From Mactra quadrangularis (Eukaryota; Mollusca; Bivalvia; Venerida; Mactridae): DNA of 64,000 bases. The position numbers and the translations under genes were made by a program. Each line of letters opens with the position of its first letter. Within the stretch, counting starts at the first letter, position 1. The stretch lies in contig CM046295.1 in assembly GCA_025267735.1 (NCBI GenBank), forward strand, positions 9,137,270 to 9,201,269, written 5' to 3'. Below, piece by piece: positions 23,083-34,533 of the stretch. The notes below the pieces were generated by a model. That model was not told where the DNA came from. It saw only the letters and a list, made by a program, of their open reading frames with translations, and made no database searches.

Positions 23083-23171
23083 GATTTAACAAAATGATGT
23101 CAAATCCATGGAGCTATTCATTATACAACTTGAAGGAAGGTTCAGGAAGATGGCTTGAACGTACACAGTAA
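23083..23171 (+). CDS. Last coding exon of gene A
   Basis: After the acceptor TCTTTGTTTTCAG, the frame continues FNKMMSNPWSYSLYNL and then KEGSGRWLERTQ to TAA at 23169-23171. It joins the exon at 22345 in phase through a split glycine. Together the last three exons give about 78 residues of C-terminus, rich in aromatic residues (NPWSYSLY, GRWLE). The 3' UTR would run into AT-rich DNA; candidate AATAAA signals lie at 24131-24136 and 24568-24573, and I cannot choose between them. The family is not recognised; a profile search of the joined C-terminus is the obvious test. Confidence 0.62.
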
Positions 23172-26100
23172 CAGTGAAGAAAACACGCTAAGATCTTTAC
23201 ATTACTTCTAGTTTTTTTTGCCAAGTCAATACTGTCTTTATATACGGATATTTGTTGACCCCTTTCTCAAAATGGTTGCTTTACCATATTCGAAGAATAG
23301 TTTGGATATCTAAAGTGATCATTTTTCCAACAAATTTGACTTCATTGGAATATCTGTTTGCCATTTTTTACCAATCCACTATATGGAAACTTTGGGGTTA
23401 ACTGGAACTGGAGTTGTTGTCTACTCATGTAAGTCTATATGCAAATGTATAGTTTAAGGTAATGGCACGAGAGTACCTGTTAATGTTGCAAGTTTTCATG
23501 GTTTGGTGTAAAACTGGAAAGCATTCATTTTTATTGAAGTCTGGTAGTTGGCTAGTTAGCAATATATTAACCTGGGACTTTTTCTCTATTAATTTCCAAT
23601 TGTCCAAACTTGAGTAATATGCATAGTACAGTCTATCACTGTAATTGAGAAGAAGTAAAATGTCTCCTCATTTTACTTTTGTATATCATGCCACTTTATG
23701 TATAAGATTCTTAGTTCTTTGGTAATTATGGAATAGAAAGAGAAAAAGTCTATATTTAGATGATCTACTTTTCCTCTATTAAGCATTTACTTCATTGTAG
23801 TTTTTGATTCACCTAACTGTTTAAACAAAGATTTTGATTTTCTTGTAATTGCTTCAAGTGATCAGAAAGTGCTTTATTTATCGACATTGCTTTAATTCAT
23901 GCTTCTAGACATTAATTTTTAAGTAGGTTGTCAGGGGTGATAGGACGACCTTTAATGTTGTGCTTTGTAATGTAATTTTCATTGTAGAATTTAGATAAAT
24001 TTAGATAAAAATCACATTTTTTATCAGGACTTTTATCATATATAGCTCACTCATGTTGACCAGAGACTAGGTTTACACTTTTACTACCACTTACTATATA
24101 GTCAGTAGATAAGTTAGTCTTAGTGTTGTTAATAAAATGTTCATTGTATTCATTTGTCTTTGGTCAATATGAACAAGCTGTATTCACAATAATTGGAGGA
24201 AAAGTATGATGTATTTAAGGAAGGGGTGTGGAACAGTATTGTACAATATGTATAACTATCATGCTGTTTGCTTAAAAAACGTTATTTTGCTTCTGATTTG
24301 ATTGGGGATAAATTAAAATTTTGTTCATGTTCATAGCAATTATTTAATTACAGACGTTATTTTGACAGCTTTTAATCAATTATTAGATAATGAACTTTGG
24401 AGCAAGAGGTGTTAATTTTTCATAATCTTAGACATACAGAATATATTGGGATTTCCAGATTTCCACACCCCAAATGTCTACGACTCCTTACTCAATAAAC
24501 ATATACAGTGACCAAAGGATTTTGTGAATCCTGCTTTATTAGTATAAGACTTGATTTATTTATGATAAATAAAGTAGACTGACTTATTTACATAAGTGAT
24601 GCTAAAACATTTGTAATTAAACGTTATATTTAAACCTTAAAGATAAGTTCTTTCATTTATGTACATTTTAACTAATTCACTGTGGCTGGATTTTTTAGAC
24701 AAGTTCTTTCAACTTATATTAATCATTCTTGATTCTGGTTCCTGGTCTGTCAATATTTAGGTAATAGGATAAAACTTTTTGCTTAGGAAAACTATTAGGT
24801 TAATTTTGTATGCAATTTGAAACAACATGGCTATCTATTGCATATTTTCAAGTCTGACATAGTAACCACTTGGCCACACTCAGCTGGTTCTATATAGCTT
24901 TTTGACATAAATAATATCACATTATCTTTTGGTCACTGTGAGAAAATTAATTTCTAAAGAATCTGTATTGTGGGAGAAAATTTAATTGATTATTTTTGTA
25001 TGATGCCTTATTGATCATTTATTTTTTACTTTGCTTAATATTTTGGCTTTAATATTTGAATCTTTCCTGTAGAAAAGTTTGGTTTGCTTACAAAGAATTA
25101 CAGTTATATCTAAATAGCCTTTTAGATATATCACAAATTATTTTATAGTAGGCCATTAAAGTGAATGAATGTTTAGGGTATGGAGTCCTAGATTGTAGTA
25201 CTATCTTGTCTAACAAAATTAACCAACATGTTAAGGGCATATAGGAAAACTGTCATAACTTAAATTTTTTTTCAAAAAAAGACTCTTAAGAACAGCTGGG
25301 GTGTTAAAGTATAACATTTAAGAGAAATGAGAATTCAATTTTGTAAATTAGATTTTAAGACAGTTTACTGTATGAAATTTTTAGGTTCAACTAATCACAC
25401 TAACTACTCAATCTTCTACTGTTACATAATTCTAGCTATCCTATTTTCTTCTGTTCTTTGTAATTTGTATGAATTATGAACCACTCGACCTTTTACAATG
25501 TATTAAGGTGATAATACATGAGAAATCATTGATCAACTAAACCTAGATATTTGATGGAGAGACCAAATATGTTATCACTCTACCAACCAGGCACTTGTGT
25601 CATTTGTGTATCTTCTACAAGACTGTGTAAGATGAGAAGCTGGTATTCAGGTATGAGTTCTAGAAGACTAACTCTGGCTACAGTATTGTAAGTGTATAAA
25701 TCTTCCATGTCTCACTGATAAATTCTTCCTACATCAAAATGTATAAGATTTTATTGGTTTCTTGTTTTAATTATTGCCTCACAAATTTTGTAAAATTTTC
25801 ATTTCACTGCAATTCACAGTCAACATTAAATTTTATTAGATTTATTTAATCTTTGGTTTACTTAGAAATTATTCTCATTAAGTTACTGCAAACTAATCAA
25901 TATGCAAAAGATGAAGATTTATACACTTTAAATTGAGACTACATTAAGTACTTTTAGAGGGTATTAAAATTTAAAAATAATTATTTCGATGTTAGAGTTA
26001 CACTTTTTAATTATTCTATACTTCACTATTTATTCTATATTACAATTTTTAAGATATCATCGAGGTAGTCACTTTTTTTTAACAGTACTGTAGTCGAAGT

Positions 26101-26362
26101 CATGAAAGAGGATAAGCAATTCATTAGAATTACATATCATCTTTCATGATGTTTAACGTTAGTTATTAAGCCAACTACCAACCTTTTGAATACACATTTA
26201 TCATTATGTAAATGACAGTATTTGACTTGGAGATTTATCCTTTTTTTCATTTTTGCATTGTTTTTGCTGCATTCATTTATTTTATATCACGGTATTTTGT
26301 AACCTCAAGAGGGCAAATTCATTCTTTCTGTTAGGTGTCTGTTGGCTTCCGTAATTTAGAAT
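23172..26362. other. Probable 3' UTR and intergenic sequence of gene A
   Basis: AT-rich with no open frame of interest and no element ends. It contains AATAAA-type signals at 24131 and 24568. Beyond about 24.6 kb I see nothing to annotate. Confidence 0.4.
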
Positions 26363-26400
26363 GATCAACGCAAGATTGCCAACGCGATCTTGCCTTGATC
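26363..26400. repeat. Imperfect hairpin
   Basis: GATCAACGCAAGAT and, after a short loop, its near-complement ATCTTGCCTTGATC form a stem with one mismatch. It probably marks a small inverted-repeat relic; no flanking duplication is visible. Confidence 0.35.
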
Positions 26401-27050
26401 AATCTATCATTAATACTAGTTAGGTTTCCGTCTCTTATTTGGTTCCCGTCTCTTGCATTCCCAGAAAACAGACTTTAAGAAAGTTGGGTAGATTTCAAAA
26501 TCAAAATTTTTGCTGCGAGGTATGCCCAGTCCCATGATGAGTAAATCCTGGTGGCAGTAGCATTGATGGATCAGCTGACTAGGTCAGTTATATATAAGAT
26601 TCTGGCGAGTTTGATGTTGGATAAGCAATGGCATTATTTCACAACACTTTTGTCAGTGTTTTTTCTTGTTCAGTTCTGTTTGGGGGGTGTACAGGGGATC
26701 TGGCTCACTGTCATAGTCCACCAGTTGAACTTATATCTCATTAAAATCAGATCACTTACATCCTAGAATCTCACTGATTGCAGCTACCATTGCGTGGTGG
26801 TTGCAACCATCTTCTCTGCCCCATTGTGGCAGTATTGTGGTGTCCCTGCAACAAGTTTAGAGGGAATGCCACTCTGTTGTGGGAATGCCACTCTGTTGTG
26901 GGAATACCATGAGGCCCATGACGCAGCCTCCTATAGCTCCCTTCTGGGATGTGATTGTGATAAATATTTGTCAGGAAGTAGAGCTGCCAGGGTACACCTT
27001 AGGATGGTAGGCTGCAGTTAAGTGCTCATGATTTGGTTCACTGTTCAGAT
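26401..27050. other. Unassigned, locally GC-richer stretch
   Basis: From about 26780 to 27010 the base composition rises and GGAATGCCACTCTGTTGTGG is repeated in tandem (about 26861-26901). The frames here lack splice context or recognisable motifs, so no gene is called. Confidence 0.35.
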
Positions 27051-27245
27051 AAGGGATGAGATGAAATGGTCATCAATGATACTTATCGATATGAAAGGAG
27101 TCAATATGATTATTTACAATACAATAAGTGTAGTTTTCATCATATCGTAAGTTGTATCGTGATATATCATGCTAGGCCACAATATGTATCGTGAAACTGA
27201 CATATTGATATTGTATCAATATATAGCCATATCGTCTCATCCCTA
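27051..27245. mobile_element. 195-bp hAT-type MITE
   Basis: Ends AAGGGATGAGATGA and (inverse) TAGGGATGAGACGATAT, flanked by GTTCAGAT at 27043-27050 and GTTCAGAC at 27246-27253, an 8-bp duplication with one mismatch. The interior is rich in ATATCG/CGATAT, typical of the GGGATGAGACGATA hAT MITEs found in many animals. Confidence 0.7.
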
Positions 27246-27589
27246 GTTCAGACATTCGCAAACAATGGTTTAAACCATTCAAACTGAAGAGTTTGGAAAT
27301 AATCAGTATGATGGATGACGAAAATAATCCAGCAGTACTATTTAACAAACCAGAACGTGCAATTAAAAGGATATACGTTGTCTGAAATATGGTGGCCTCA
27401 TCCATATTTGGATTGATTGATAAAGAGTTAGGCGTAACTTAATATTGCGAGCTAGTATATCAGGCACATTTGTCTAGGTATATACAGTATACAAGTCCCA
27501 TGAACACATGGTCTTAGTAAGGAAATTAATCATTTGATTGATTTTCTTAAATACTGAACATATCTAAAAGATGCTGCTGATATTCTATA

Positions 27590-27790
27590 GTATTTCATTT
27601 TGAGACGATTTCAATATTTGATAATATTTCATTTTGAGATGATTCCAATATTTGATAATTTTTAGACGATTCCGATATTTGATTATATTTTCATTTTTAG
27701 ATGATTTCAATATTCGATAATATTTCATTTTGAGACGATTCCGATATTTGATAGTATTTCATTTTGAGACAATTTTGATATTTGATAATA
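27590..27790. repeat. Degenerate ~38-bp tandem repeat
   Basis: About six units with the core CGATTCCGATATTTGATAATA followed by TTTCATTTTGAGA. Unit lengths vary through small deletions, so this is an older array. Confidence 0.8.
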
Positions 27791-28369
27791 ATATGATGCC
27801 AAAATTTGATATTTTATATTTAAAAATCATTATTTAAAGAAAGAATGTTTAGTGATTTAATGCATTTGGGCATTAAATTTTAGCGTTTATAGAATTTTAG
27901 GCATTTATTGTGTTGCTAATTAACTCAAGTATAATGCAATATGTAGAGGATATGTGTTTATTTCAGTTTAAAATCGATTTTTATTTCACAAGTGAGATAC
28001 TGATGCAATATTTGGAGAGTGGCTACTGGTGAAAATATGATATCCTTGGCTCATATGTGAAATAAATAGATCTTAAACCAAAATAAATAAATTTTGTGGT
28101 TATCATAAGCCTTGACTTATCTTATGTGTAAGTCTGATATGCCTCAAACAGCACATCCAAATTAATTTTCATTGTTTCCAAACAGTTGAATATCGATTTT
28201 TATTTCACTGGTAAATCCCAGTTTACCTCTGGAAAGCATAATAAAATGGAACCGCAGCACACATACTGGAAGTTGAAGCTGAACCCTAAGGTGTACAGTG
28301 GCAGCCATATTGTTAATTGTCCTGAGGGTAGGGATTTTGTTGTTGCAAAGTTGTTTGCATGTGAGGGAG

Positions 28370-28561
28370 GTTTTGGCCTTGCATGTTAGTGAGGTTTTGG
28401 CCTTACATGTTGGTGAGGTTTTGGCCTTACATGTTGGTGAGGTTTTGGCCTTACATGTTGGTGAGGTTTTGGCCTTACATGTTGGTGAGGTTTTGGCCTT
28501 ACATGTTGGTGAAGTTTTGGCCTTACATGTTGGTGAGGTTTTGGCCTTGCATGTTGGTGAG
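28370..28561. repeat. Minisatellite, 8 x 24 bp
   Basis: Eight contiguous units of GTTTTGGCCTTACATGTTGG plus TGAG. First and last units have TTGCAT. The 24-bp period keeps two frames open and creates repetitive peptides (LALHVGEV), but there is no coding evidence. Confidence 0.93.
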
Positions 28562-28675
28562 ATCTAGGTGTAAGTGGTCTGATTTGATGAGATTGATTAA
28601 ATTTTCTGTTGGGCTGTGTACAGTGAGCTAGATAAGAAATGATTTCATGATTTCATCACTGGGTCTTTTGTTAGG

Positions 28676-28773
28676 GTTCCCTTTGTGGGGAGTTCCCTTT
28701 GTGGGGAGTTCCATTTGTGGGGAGTTCCCTGTGTGGGGAGTTCCCTTTGTGGGGGTGTTTCCTTTGTGGGGAG
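28676..28773. repeat. Minisatellite, about 6 x 16 bp
   Basis: Units of GTTCCCTTTGTGGGGA repeat with few changes, preceded by TTTTGTTAGG. The last unit is lengthened. It starts about 115 bp after the 24-bp array but is unrelated in sequence. Confidence 0.9.
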
Positions 28774-29382
28774 TTATCTTATTGGTGTCTTCAAGTTAAA
28801 GTGCACTATCTCCATTTTTGTCATTTTACTGGACGGCAAGTTTCTGTCTTATTGTGGTCAGGTTTGATCACAGTAAAACTGACATGCTGTATTGATAGCA
28901 TTTTTGTGGCGTATCTTATCTGTATGTTGTTGGGCCTATTGCTGAAGAGGACAAAATATGTTTGGCCATAGGATAAAATATATAGGCATGATTTCAACTT
29001 TTTTCCACTTTTCCATGGACAAATGAATGTTTAAATCTGCAGGTCAGCTGTGGAATGTCTATGCCATCTTTTTAATTTGACAATAGCATGTGTAATATGT
29101 AATTCATTCAAATGCTGATTAAAATATGTTGTTTTCTTTGGACAAGTGGAAAAAGGATGTTACCTCAAACTAATGCTGGAATGGGAAAATTCTAGCGCAG
29201 AAATATCTTAAGAATATGGCAAGGCATTACTGTGAGGAAATAAAACTGTTACTATTAACATTTTTTCTGCTTTTGAACCGATTTTTAAGTGTAGCAAAAA
29301 AGTAATTTTGGTACTAAAGGTAAATTCCAAAACTATATTTATGATGGCAGAAATTTTTTCAGAAAACTACTATCTTATTGTA

Positions 29383-29736
29383 CAGTACCCACCAAAAGTT
29401 TTGAGACATTTTCAGATTTTAGGCCTATTGTATTGCTTTTTCTAAAACTTCGTAATCGTTTATTTTGAAATGCTTTGATACCTTGCATTATTTTTTGGTA
29501 TTATAAATGAGACTGAAAAAATAGCATAGGTTATGGAATATGATAACAATAAACATTGTTTGGGAGTCTTGTGGATGTCAGATCAATCGACTTATGTTTA
29601 TCAATCATAAAATCTGTTTTTATTTCATAAAAACCATACTTAAATAAATTAGAAATAATGATTCAGCAATAATAATCATTAAAATTCAAAATTTGTCATA
29701 AATTTCTTAAGTCTCAAAACTTTTGATAGATAACTG
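29383..29736. mobile_element. Tc1/mariner-type MITE, copy 1
   Basis: Ends CAGTACCCACCAAAAGTTTT and (inverse) CAGTTATCTATCAAAAGTTT, with TA on both sides (29381-29382, 29737-29738), the signature of Tc1/mariner insertion. 354 bp, no coding sequence. It is related internally to 60047-60381. Confidence 0.75.
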
Positions 29737-30366
29737 TATTTCTATGCTTTGCCAAGCCAGGTTTTGAAATCATATTAAGTTATTCTGTATAGACAAAAAT
29801 ATACTCTATTTTATATTAAAGGGAGATAACCAAGCATTTCAGTAAGTCTTAGTATCAGCAAGTTTTCAAATTGTTACTGGTGATTAATGATTAAGTTACA
29901 TCCTGTAAACTTAAGGCATTTGCAGTGTTTTTTTGTCATTTAAAGTGCTATTTCCTAAATTTTGATTGATACCATTCCCTATCCAGGGCGTTGTGCATGT
30001 TATATGCTATTAAGAAAGCTCATTTATTAAAAGATCAAGTATATAGCATGTGAGTTAAAAACTGGCCAAAGGGATTCTCCTTGATATCAGTCATCGCTTT
30101 AAATACTTGCCATGTTTGTTTCTGGGCTTATGCACTGCAGTTGATGGCTTGATGGCAATTGTGAATAAATCTCTGAGAGCTTCAGCTTGATGGCATTGTT
30201 CATTAAGACCAATAATTGCCAGTAGGTTTTTCTATGCTGTATATCTATGTCTTTGAAACACTTGTTTTACCAAAGAACATGATTTTCAAATGTACAGTGC
30301 TGACTGTACATTTCACCATCATTTGTGGTGATGCATTTTGGTAGTTAGACCATTCTGCATCTAATA

Positions 30367-30573
30367 TATGTTGTATAAAACTCTTTATGAAAATTTCTGG
30401 CTGAAGAGCTTTCATCAGTAATTTTGAGATGAAAAGTAAGATACTCTCATCATGTGTTACTATTCTATTTTGTTGGAATAGTAATGCATAGTGTGAGCGT
30501 CTTACTTTTCATTTCAATATTATTAATGAAAGCTCTTGAGTCGATGATTTTATAAAGAGTTTTATACCACATA
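30367..30573. mobile_element. Foldback element with ~70-bp arms
   Basis: The left arm from TATGTTGTATAAAACTC through GATGAAAAGTAAGA is matched inversely by the right arm TCTTACTTTTCAT through GAGTTTTATACCACATA, at roughly 80 percent identity, around a short spacer. Duplicated target bases are not clear. Confidence 0.65.
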
Positions 30574-30636
30574 GTGACATGTATATCTAAAAATGACAAA
30601 AATGGGGATAGTGCACTCTAATGATAAGCTGACATT

Positions 30637-30832
30637 ATGTATGGTGCCCTAAATGTTGGGCTCCCTGGGTTCAAACATTTAGCCAATGTTATGTATGGTG
30701 CCCTAAATGTTGGGTTCCCTTGGTTCAAACATTTAGCTAACATTATGTACGGTGCCTTAAGTGTTGGGCTCCCTGGGTTCTTTCATTCAGCCAATGTTGT
30801 ATGGTGTCCTAAATGTTGGGTTTCCTGGGTTG
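30637..30832. repeat. Tandem repeat, about 3.6 x 54 bp
   Basis: Units start ATGTATGGTGCCCTAAATGT at 30637, 30691 and 30745 (ATGTACGG), with a truncated fourth near 30797. The 54-bp period keeps a frame open, but nothing suggests translation. Confidence 0.88.
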
Positions 30833-31232
30833 GATAACTTATTTCATACCCTGAATATGGGGGCCCTTGTTTGCCCCATATTGTGATAACAAATGTCATC
30901 ATGTTAGAGCATTTCTATTGATGGATACAAACGTATATGTATTCACCAAAAATTATCATAGTGTTTTGGTTGTTCTGTGTCTGAATTGTCATTGCCTTAA
31001 TTTAATACAGCTCTGGCCTGAGTTATTAAGTATGTCAAGACCATATGAAATAAGTAATTTTCACTTTCTTCTGGCCAGTGAATTATGGCCATGACTGTGC
31101 AATAATTGTGAATTTGTCTTAATATATTTGAGGTTAAGGTCATGACATTGATTTAATAATATTTTGTTTATGAAATAATGTAAGTGAACCATCAAGTGAC
31201 TGTCAGAAATTCCTGTCGCTCTCATAAATAGA

Positions 31233-31272
31233 GTCCAGCCTTGCATTTTGTATGAGGCGACTGAATTGGATA
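31233..31272 (+). repeat. Degenerate copy of the GTAAGAGGCGACTAAAT core
   Basis: CCTTGCATTTTGTATGAGGC followed by GACTGAATTGG aligns with the better conserved cores at 35945-36035 and 38207-38286. Too short and diverged to place within an element. Confidence 0.35.
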
Positions 31273-31278
31273 TTTGGT

Positions 31279-31640
31279 CAAATTACCCCAGGTTGTGTAC
31301 GTAGTCGGTGGCGAGTCCGGGAGTGGATAGCTTTCTGATAGCCTACTATGTATCGATTGGGAGGTTCAAAGTTTTTTTCATTTTTTTGTTAGTATGTAGG
31401 GTTAGGTAGGTCAAAATACCCCAGTTTGTGTACGTAGTGGGTGGCAATTCCAGGAGTGGATAGCTTTCTGATAGCCTACTATGTATCGATTGGGAGGTTC
31501 AAAGTTTTTTTCATTTTTTTGTTAGTATGTAGGGTTAGGTAGGTCAAAATACCCCAGTTTGTGTACGTAGTGGGTGGCAATTCCAGGAGTGGATAGCTTT
31601 CTGATAGCCTACTATGTATCAATTGGGAGGTTCAAAGTTT
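31279..31640. repeat. Tandem repeat, about 2.75 x 132 bp
   Basis: Units start TCAAATTACCCC (31279) and TCAAAATACCCC (31411, 31543), exactly 132 bp apart. Units 2 and 3 are nearly identical; unit 1 differs at several sites. Confidence 0.9.
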
Positions 31641-32204
31641 TTTGCCTAGCAGTAGAATTCACTGTGAACATTCATTTTGTTGTTATAGGACTCTTTTGGT
31701 TTGTTGATAGTATTTAACTTAGTTAGGTTTTTATTAGGATTTTTTTTATCATATCACTTCATAATTTTTATTTTTAAATCCTAGTTTCTTAAATTTTGCT
31801 CTTAGTTTTTGTTTTGTTATTAAATTTAAAATTCCAGAATGAATTTCTTACAGTTACCTGATGTAGTTCTATTTGTTTTAGGGGTACAAAAGACCATAAC
31901 CCAGTCATTATCTTAAAATTTCTCAAGCTTTAGTCTGATATATTTTGTTATGTTAGAAGGGTATCAACTGGCCTGACTAAAAGTAGTAGCAATTATCACT
32001 GGCAGAAGGTATTTTCGTTTATGGCATTATGGCAATGACTGATAAAACCAATACAAAAGGATAAAAACTTAGGGAAAGTTTCTGTAGATAGGATATGACC
32101 ATGATATATAAGGATGGTTCTAGGCAATATTTGGGAAGGTATCTCCTTCAACAATTGGTCCAAAATATCTTAGGTAAGGGTAGTCTAAGTCTATTGATAG
32201 GAAA

Positions 32205-32495
32205 AACCTGTGGCCATAATCTGACCCTAATGGTTTTCAGGTCAGGGTTGTCCTAGTCCATTGTTCAGAAAGCGTCTACTGACACCATCTGGCCCTTATA
32301 TTTAGGTCTGGGTAGACCTAGGGTTTTGCTGGGAGAGTGTCTTTTGCCATCATGTGGCATGTGGCCCTTATACTTAGGCCAGAGTGGGCCCAGCTTATTG
32401 CTGGGAGAGTGTCTCCGAACACCATCTGGGCCTAATATTTAGGCCGGGGTGGGCCTTGCTCCTTGTTGGGAGAGTGTCTCCTGACACTATCTGGT
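32205..32495. repeat. Degenerate ~70-bp tandem repeat
   Basis: About four units with the consensus CTGGGAGAGTGTCTCCTGAC, then ACCATCTGGCCCTTATATTTAGG and a GGGTGGGCC stretch. Units differ by many substitutions and small indels; an old array. Confidence 0.75.
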
Positions 32496-32578
32496 GATGG
32501 AATCATGAAATCATTCTTTTCCCCTTCAGTTTGTAATGTTTGAGATGCAGATCCCCTTTGTGTGTATTTGTTAGGGTA

Positions 32579-33694
32579 TAGTCCAGGTTTTTAACCTGTC
32601 AAAATAATTAGAGACAACAGTGGGGTCTTTACAAGAGATAGTAGTGATGCTGCTGGATCACCACAAGGGAGTTGTAGGTGAACTCATTATAACGGGAAGA
32701 TTAACCTGAGCTTGAACTACCTTATCATGGGGAATACAATTTTCCATCAAGTTTCTGTTTGAGTGTGTACAATATTAGGCAAACTGTTTACAGTTAGTGT
32801 TATCCAATAGATAAATGAACTCATAATGTGACTAGTGGCCGAGTAGAGCCTGGTAGGTGGTTTCTCATGTATTGAGATGCTGTACCTAACCAAGTTTTTA
32901 CTGCCATGTTAAAGGACCAATCAGCACACTTATAGTTTTACAAGTGGAATAGGAACTAGAAATGTTTGAAGCAAAAACCAAGAAGGTGAACCTCTGTGCC
33001 AATTAGGCTGTTATAATGTATACATGGGGCGTGTTTGATTCCCTACATCTGGGTTATTGGAGTACTTTGATCATTGAAAAATTGAATCGAACATTTCAGA
33101 TCACTTGCTCTCAGAGTACTCCAAATACACCTGCTAGGCAGGAGTATTCGGTGTATGCTGAATGAAACACACCCCAGATTATACTGATTTCGAAATAATT
33201 GTCAGTCATAGAGGTATTATGGTTATTAGATGACTCAGATCCTTATAGAATGTCATGTAGCAGTATATGTTGCTAATTTACTGGACCATGGACTTTAGTG
33301 AAGGAACTGTAAAGCTCCACTTTAACAACCATCACAATTGATGATTTTCTTGTGCAACACTGTCTAGATGAAGGGACCCTATGCTGTACATATTTAGTAT
33401 TTAGGACTTGATAATTGTCAGAAATTGCACAATTCTGAAGTAACAAGATTGTTGTTATAGTGGTGCTTTACTGTAATATGATGTATTTTGCATTATTCTA
33501 ATGCTTATGAACACGTATTTGGTCATCAGGCATTATGGCCAATGGTTTAATCAGGGTCTGAGTTATCGTGTTTCGGCACTGAAGCAAAACATAGGAAATG
33601 ATTTAAATGTTGATGTGGTCAAGCTCAGGTTTAATATTGTTGGACTGGACAGTCTGTGACATTATATATTTTGACAGGTTAAGAACCTGGACTA
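32579..33694. mobile_element. TIR element with TAGTCCAGGTT ends
   Basis: The left end TAGTCCAGGTTTTTAACCTG then TCAAAATA is matched inversely at the right end (TATTTTGACAGGTTAAGAACC then TGGACTA). TA precedes the left end; TG, probably a mutated TA, follows the right. Inside both ends lies a second inverted pair, TTAACCTGAGCTTGAAC (32701) and GTCAAGCTCAGGTTTAA (33619), shared with the smaller elements at 50944 and 54991. An A-box-like TGGCCGAGTAG occurs near 32837 but no B box follows. Tc1/mariner-type by its TA target. Confidence 0.65.
33025..33176. mobile_element. 152-bp MITE nested in the 32579 element
   Basis: TGGGGCGTGTTTGATTC at the left and the near-complement GAATGAAACACACCCCA at the right. 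The interior holds further short self-complementary sequence (CCTGCTAGGCAGG). Target duplication not resolved. Confidence 0.55.
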
Positions 33695-33807
33695 TGTCCC
33701 AGTCATGTACTGTTGTACATGTCAATGGCCATGTATGGCTAGGTATTCCATGTGCATGTTGTCTGTCAATGTATCAGTCATCTCTGTGACAAAATAAGGA
33801 GCAGGTA

Positions 33808-34533
33808 TTGTACGATTATATTGAACTGTCCGATTGCATAAATTAAAACGTCAAATTACACGGTATATTTAATAATCGGCTAATTTCGGTAGTTCACGTA
33901 GAGTGTATTGTCTGCTCATAACACTTATGTATTAAATCTTATTTTCCATACGTATCGTAGTTTGTGTGGCCGTGGCCGAGTGGGGAGATGATCAGACGTA
34001 CTACAAATCTTTTTATCGTGGGTTCGAATCCCAATTGAAACTTATTTGACTTCTTTATCATTTAAATCATGGATGGACTGTGTGAAACACTTTGTCCCTC
34101 TTGCATTACAAACTTGTAGAAAATTCTTTGTTATAAATTTGGTGGCATCTCTTTAAGTGATGATGACAGTAGCACAACTGACACTGTCGGTAAAATTGAG
34201 TGATTCTGACATTGTTCGATTTGAAGTGTTTTATTTCTATGTTCAAAATTTACTGAATAAGATAAATGTAAAATATCAACAAAAATACAAAACAAAGAAC
34301 AGAAAATTAAAAAAAAGACATAATTAGCTTCATACTGGCACTTCTTTTAAAAAAAATATGTTTAGTAGCACTTTAACCGTACGACCATTCAGCCAGATGA
34401 GATATTGACACAAAGTTAACCTACATGTTGTAATTTTTACTGCAAATTTCTATAAATAGAACGCGGAAATTAATTATACAGTGTGTGATAAACGTGTAAT
34501 TAAGCAATCGGACAGTTCATTATTATCGTACAA
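33808..34533. mobile_element. TA-target TIR element carrying a tRNA-like segment, copy 1
   Basis: A 726-bp element starting TTGTACGATTATATTGAAC then TGTCCGATTGC, matched inversely at the right end, about 35 bp of terminal inverted repeat with few mismatches. TA lies on both sides (33806-33807, 34534-34535). About 160 bp from the left end is a tRNA-like stretch with A and B boxes. No transposase is present. The element at 58343 has the same length class and the same combination. Confidence 0.75.
33966..34036 (+). other. tRNA-like pol III promoter inside the TIR element
   Basis: A box TGGCCGAGTGG (33973-33983) and B box GGTTCGAATCC (34021-34031) both fit the tRNA consensus exactly, and the T-arm GGG-TTCGAAT-CCC is intact. 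The A-box form and long A-to-B spacing recall tRNA-Leu or tRNA-Ser. The acceptor and anticodon stems do not pair well, so a tRNA-derived sequence is likelier than a working tRNA gene. Confidence 0.6.

Noticed and set aside
27172..27405. 77-codon minus-strand frame
   Set aside because: It runs through the hAT MITE and its flank; no protein-like features.
28298..28567. 89-codon frame with repeated LALHVGEV
   Set aside because: A 24-bp minisatellite read in frame; a second frame is equally open.
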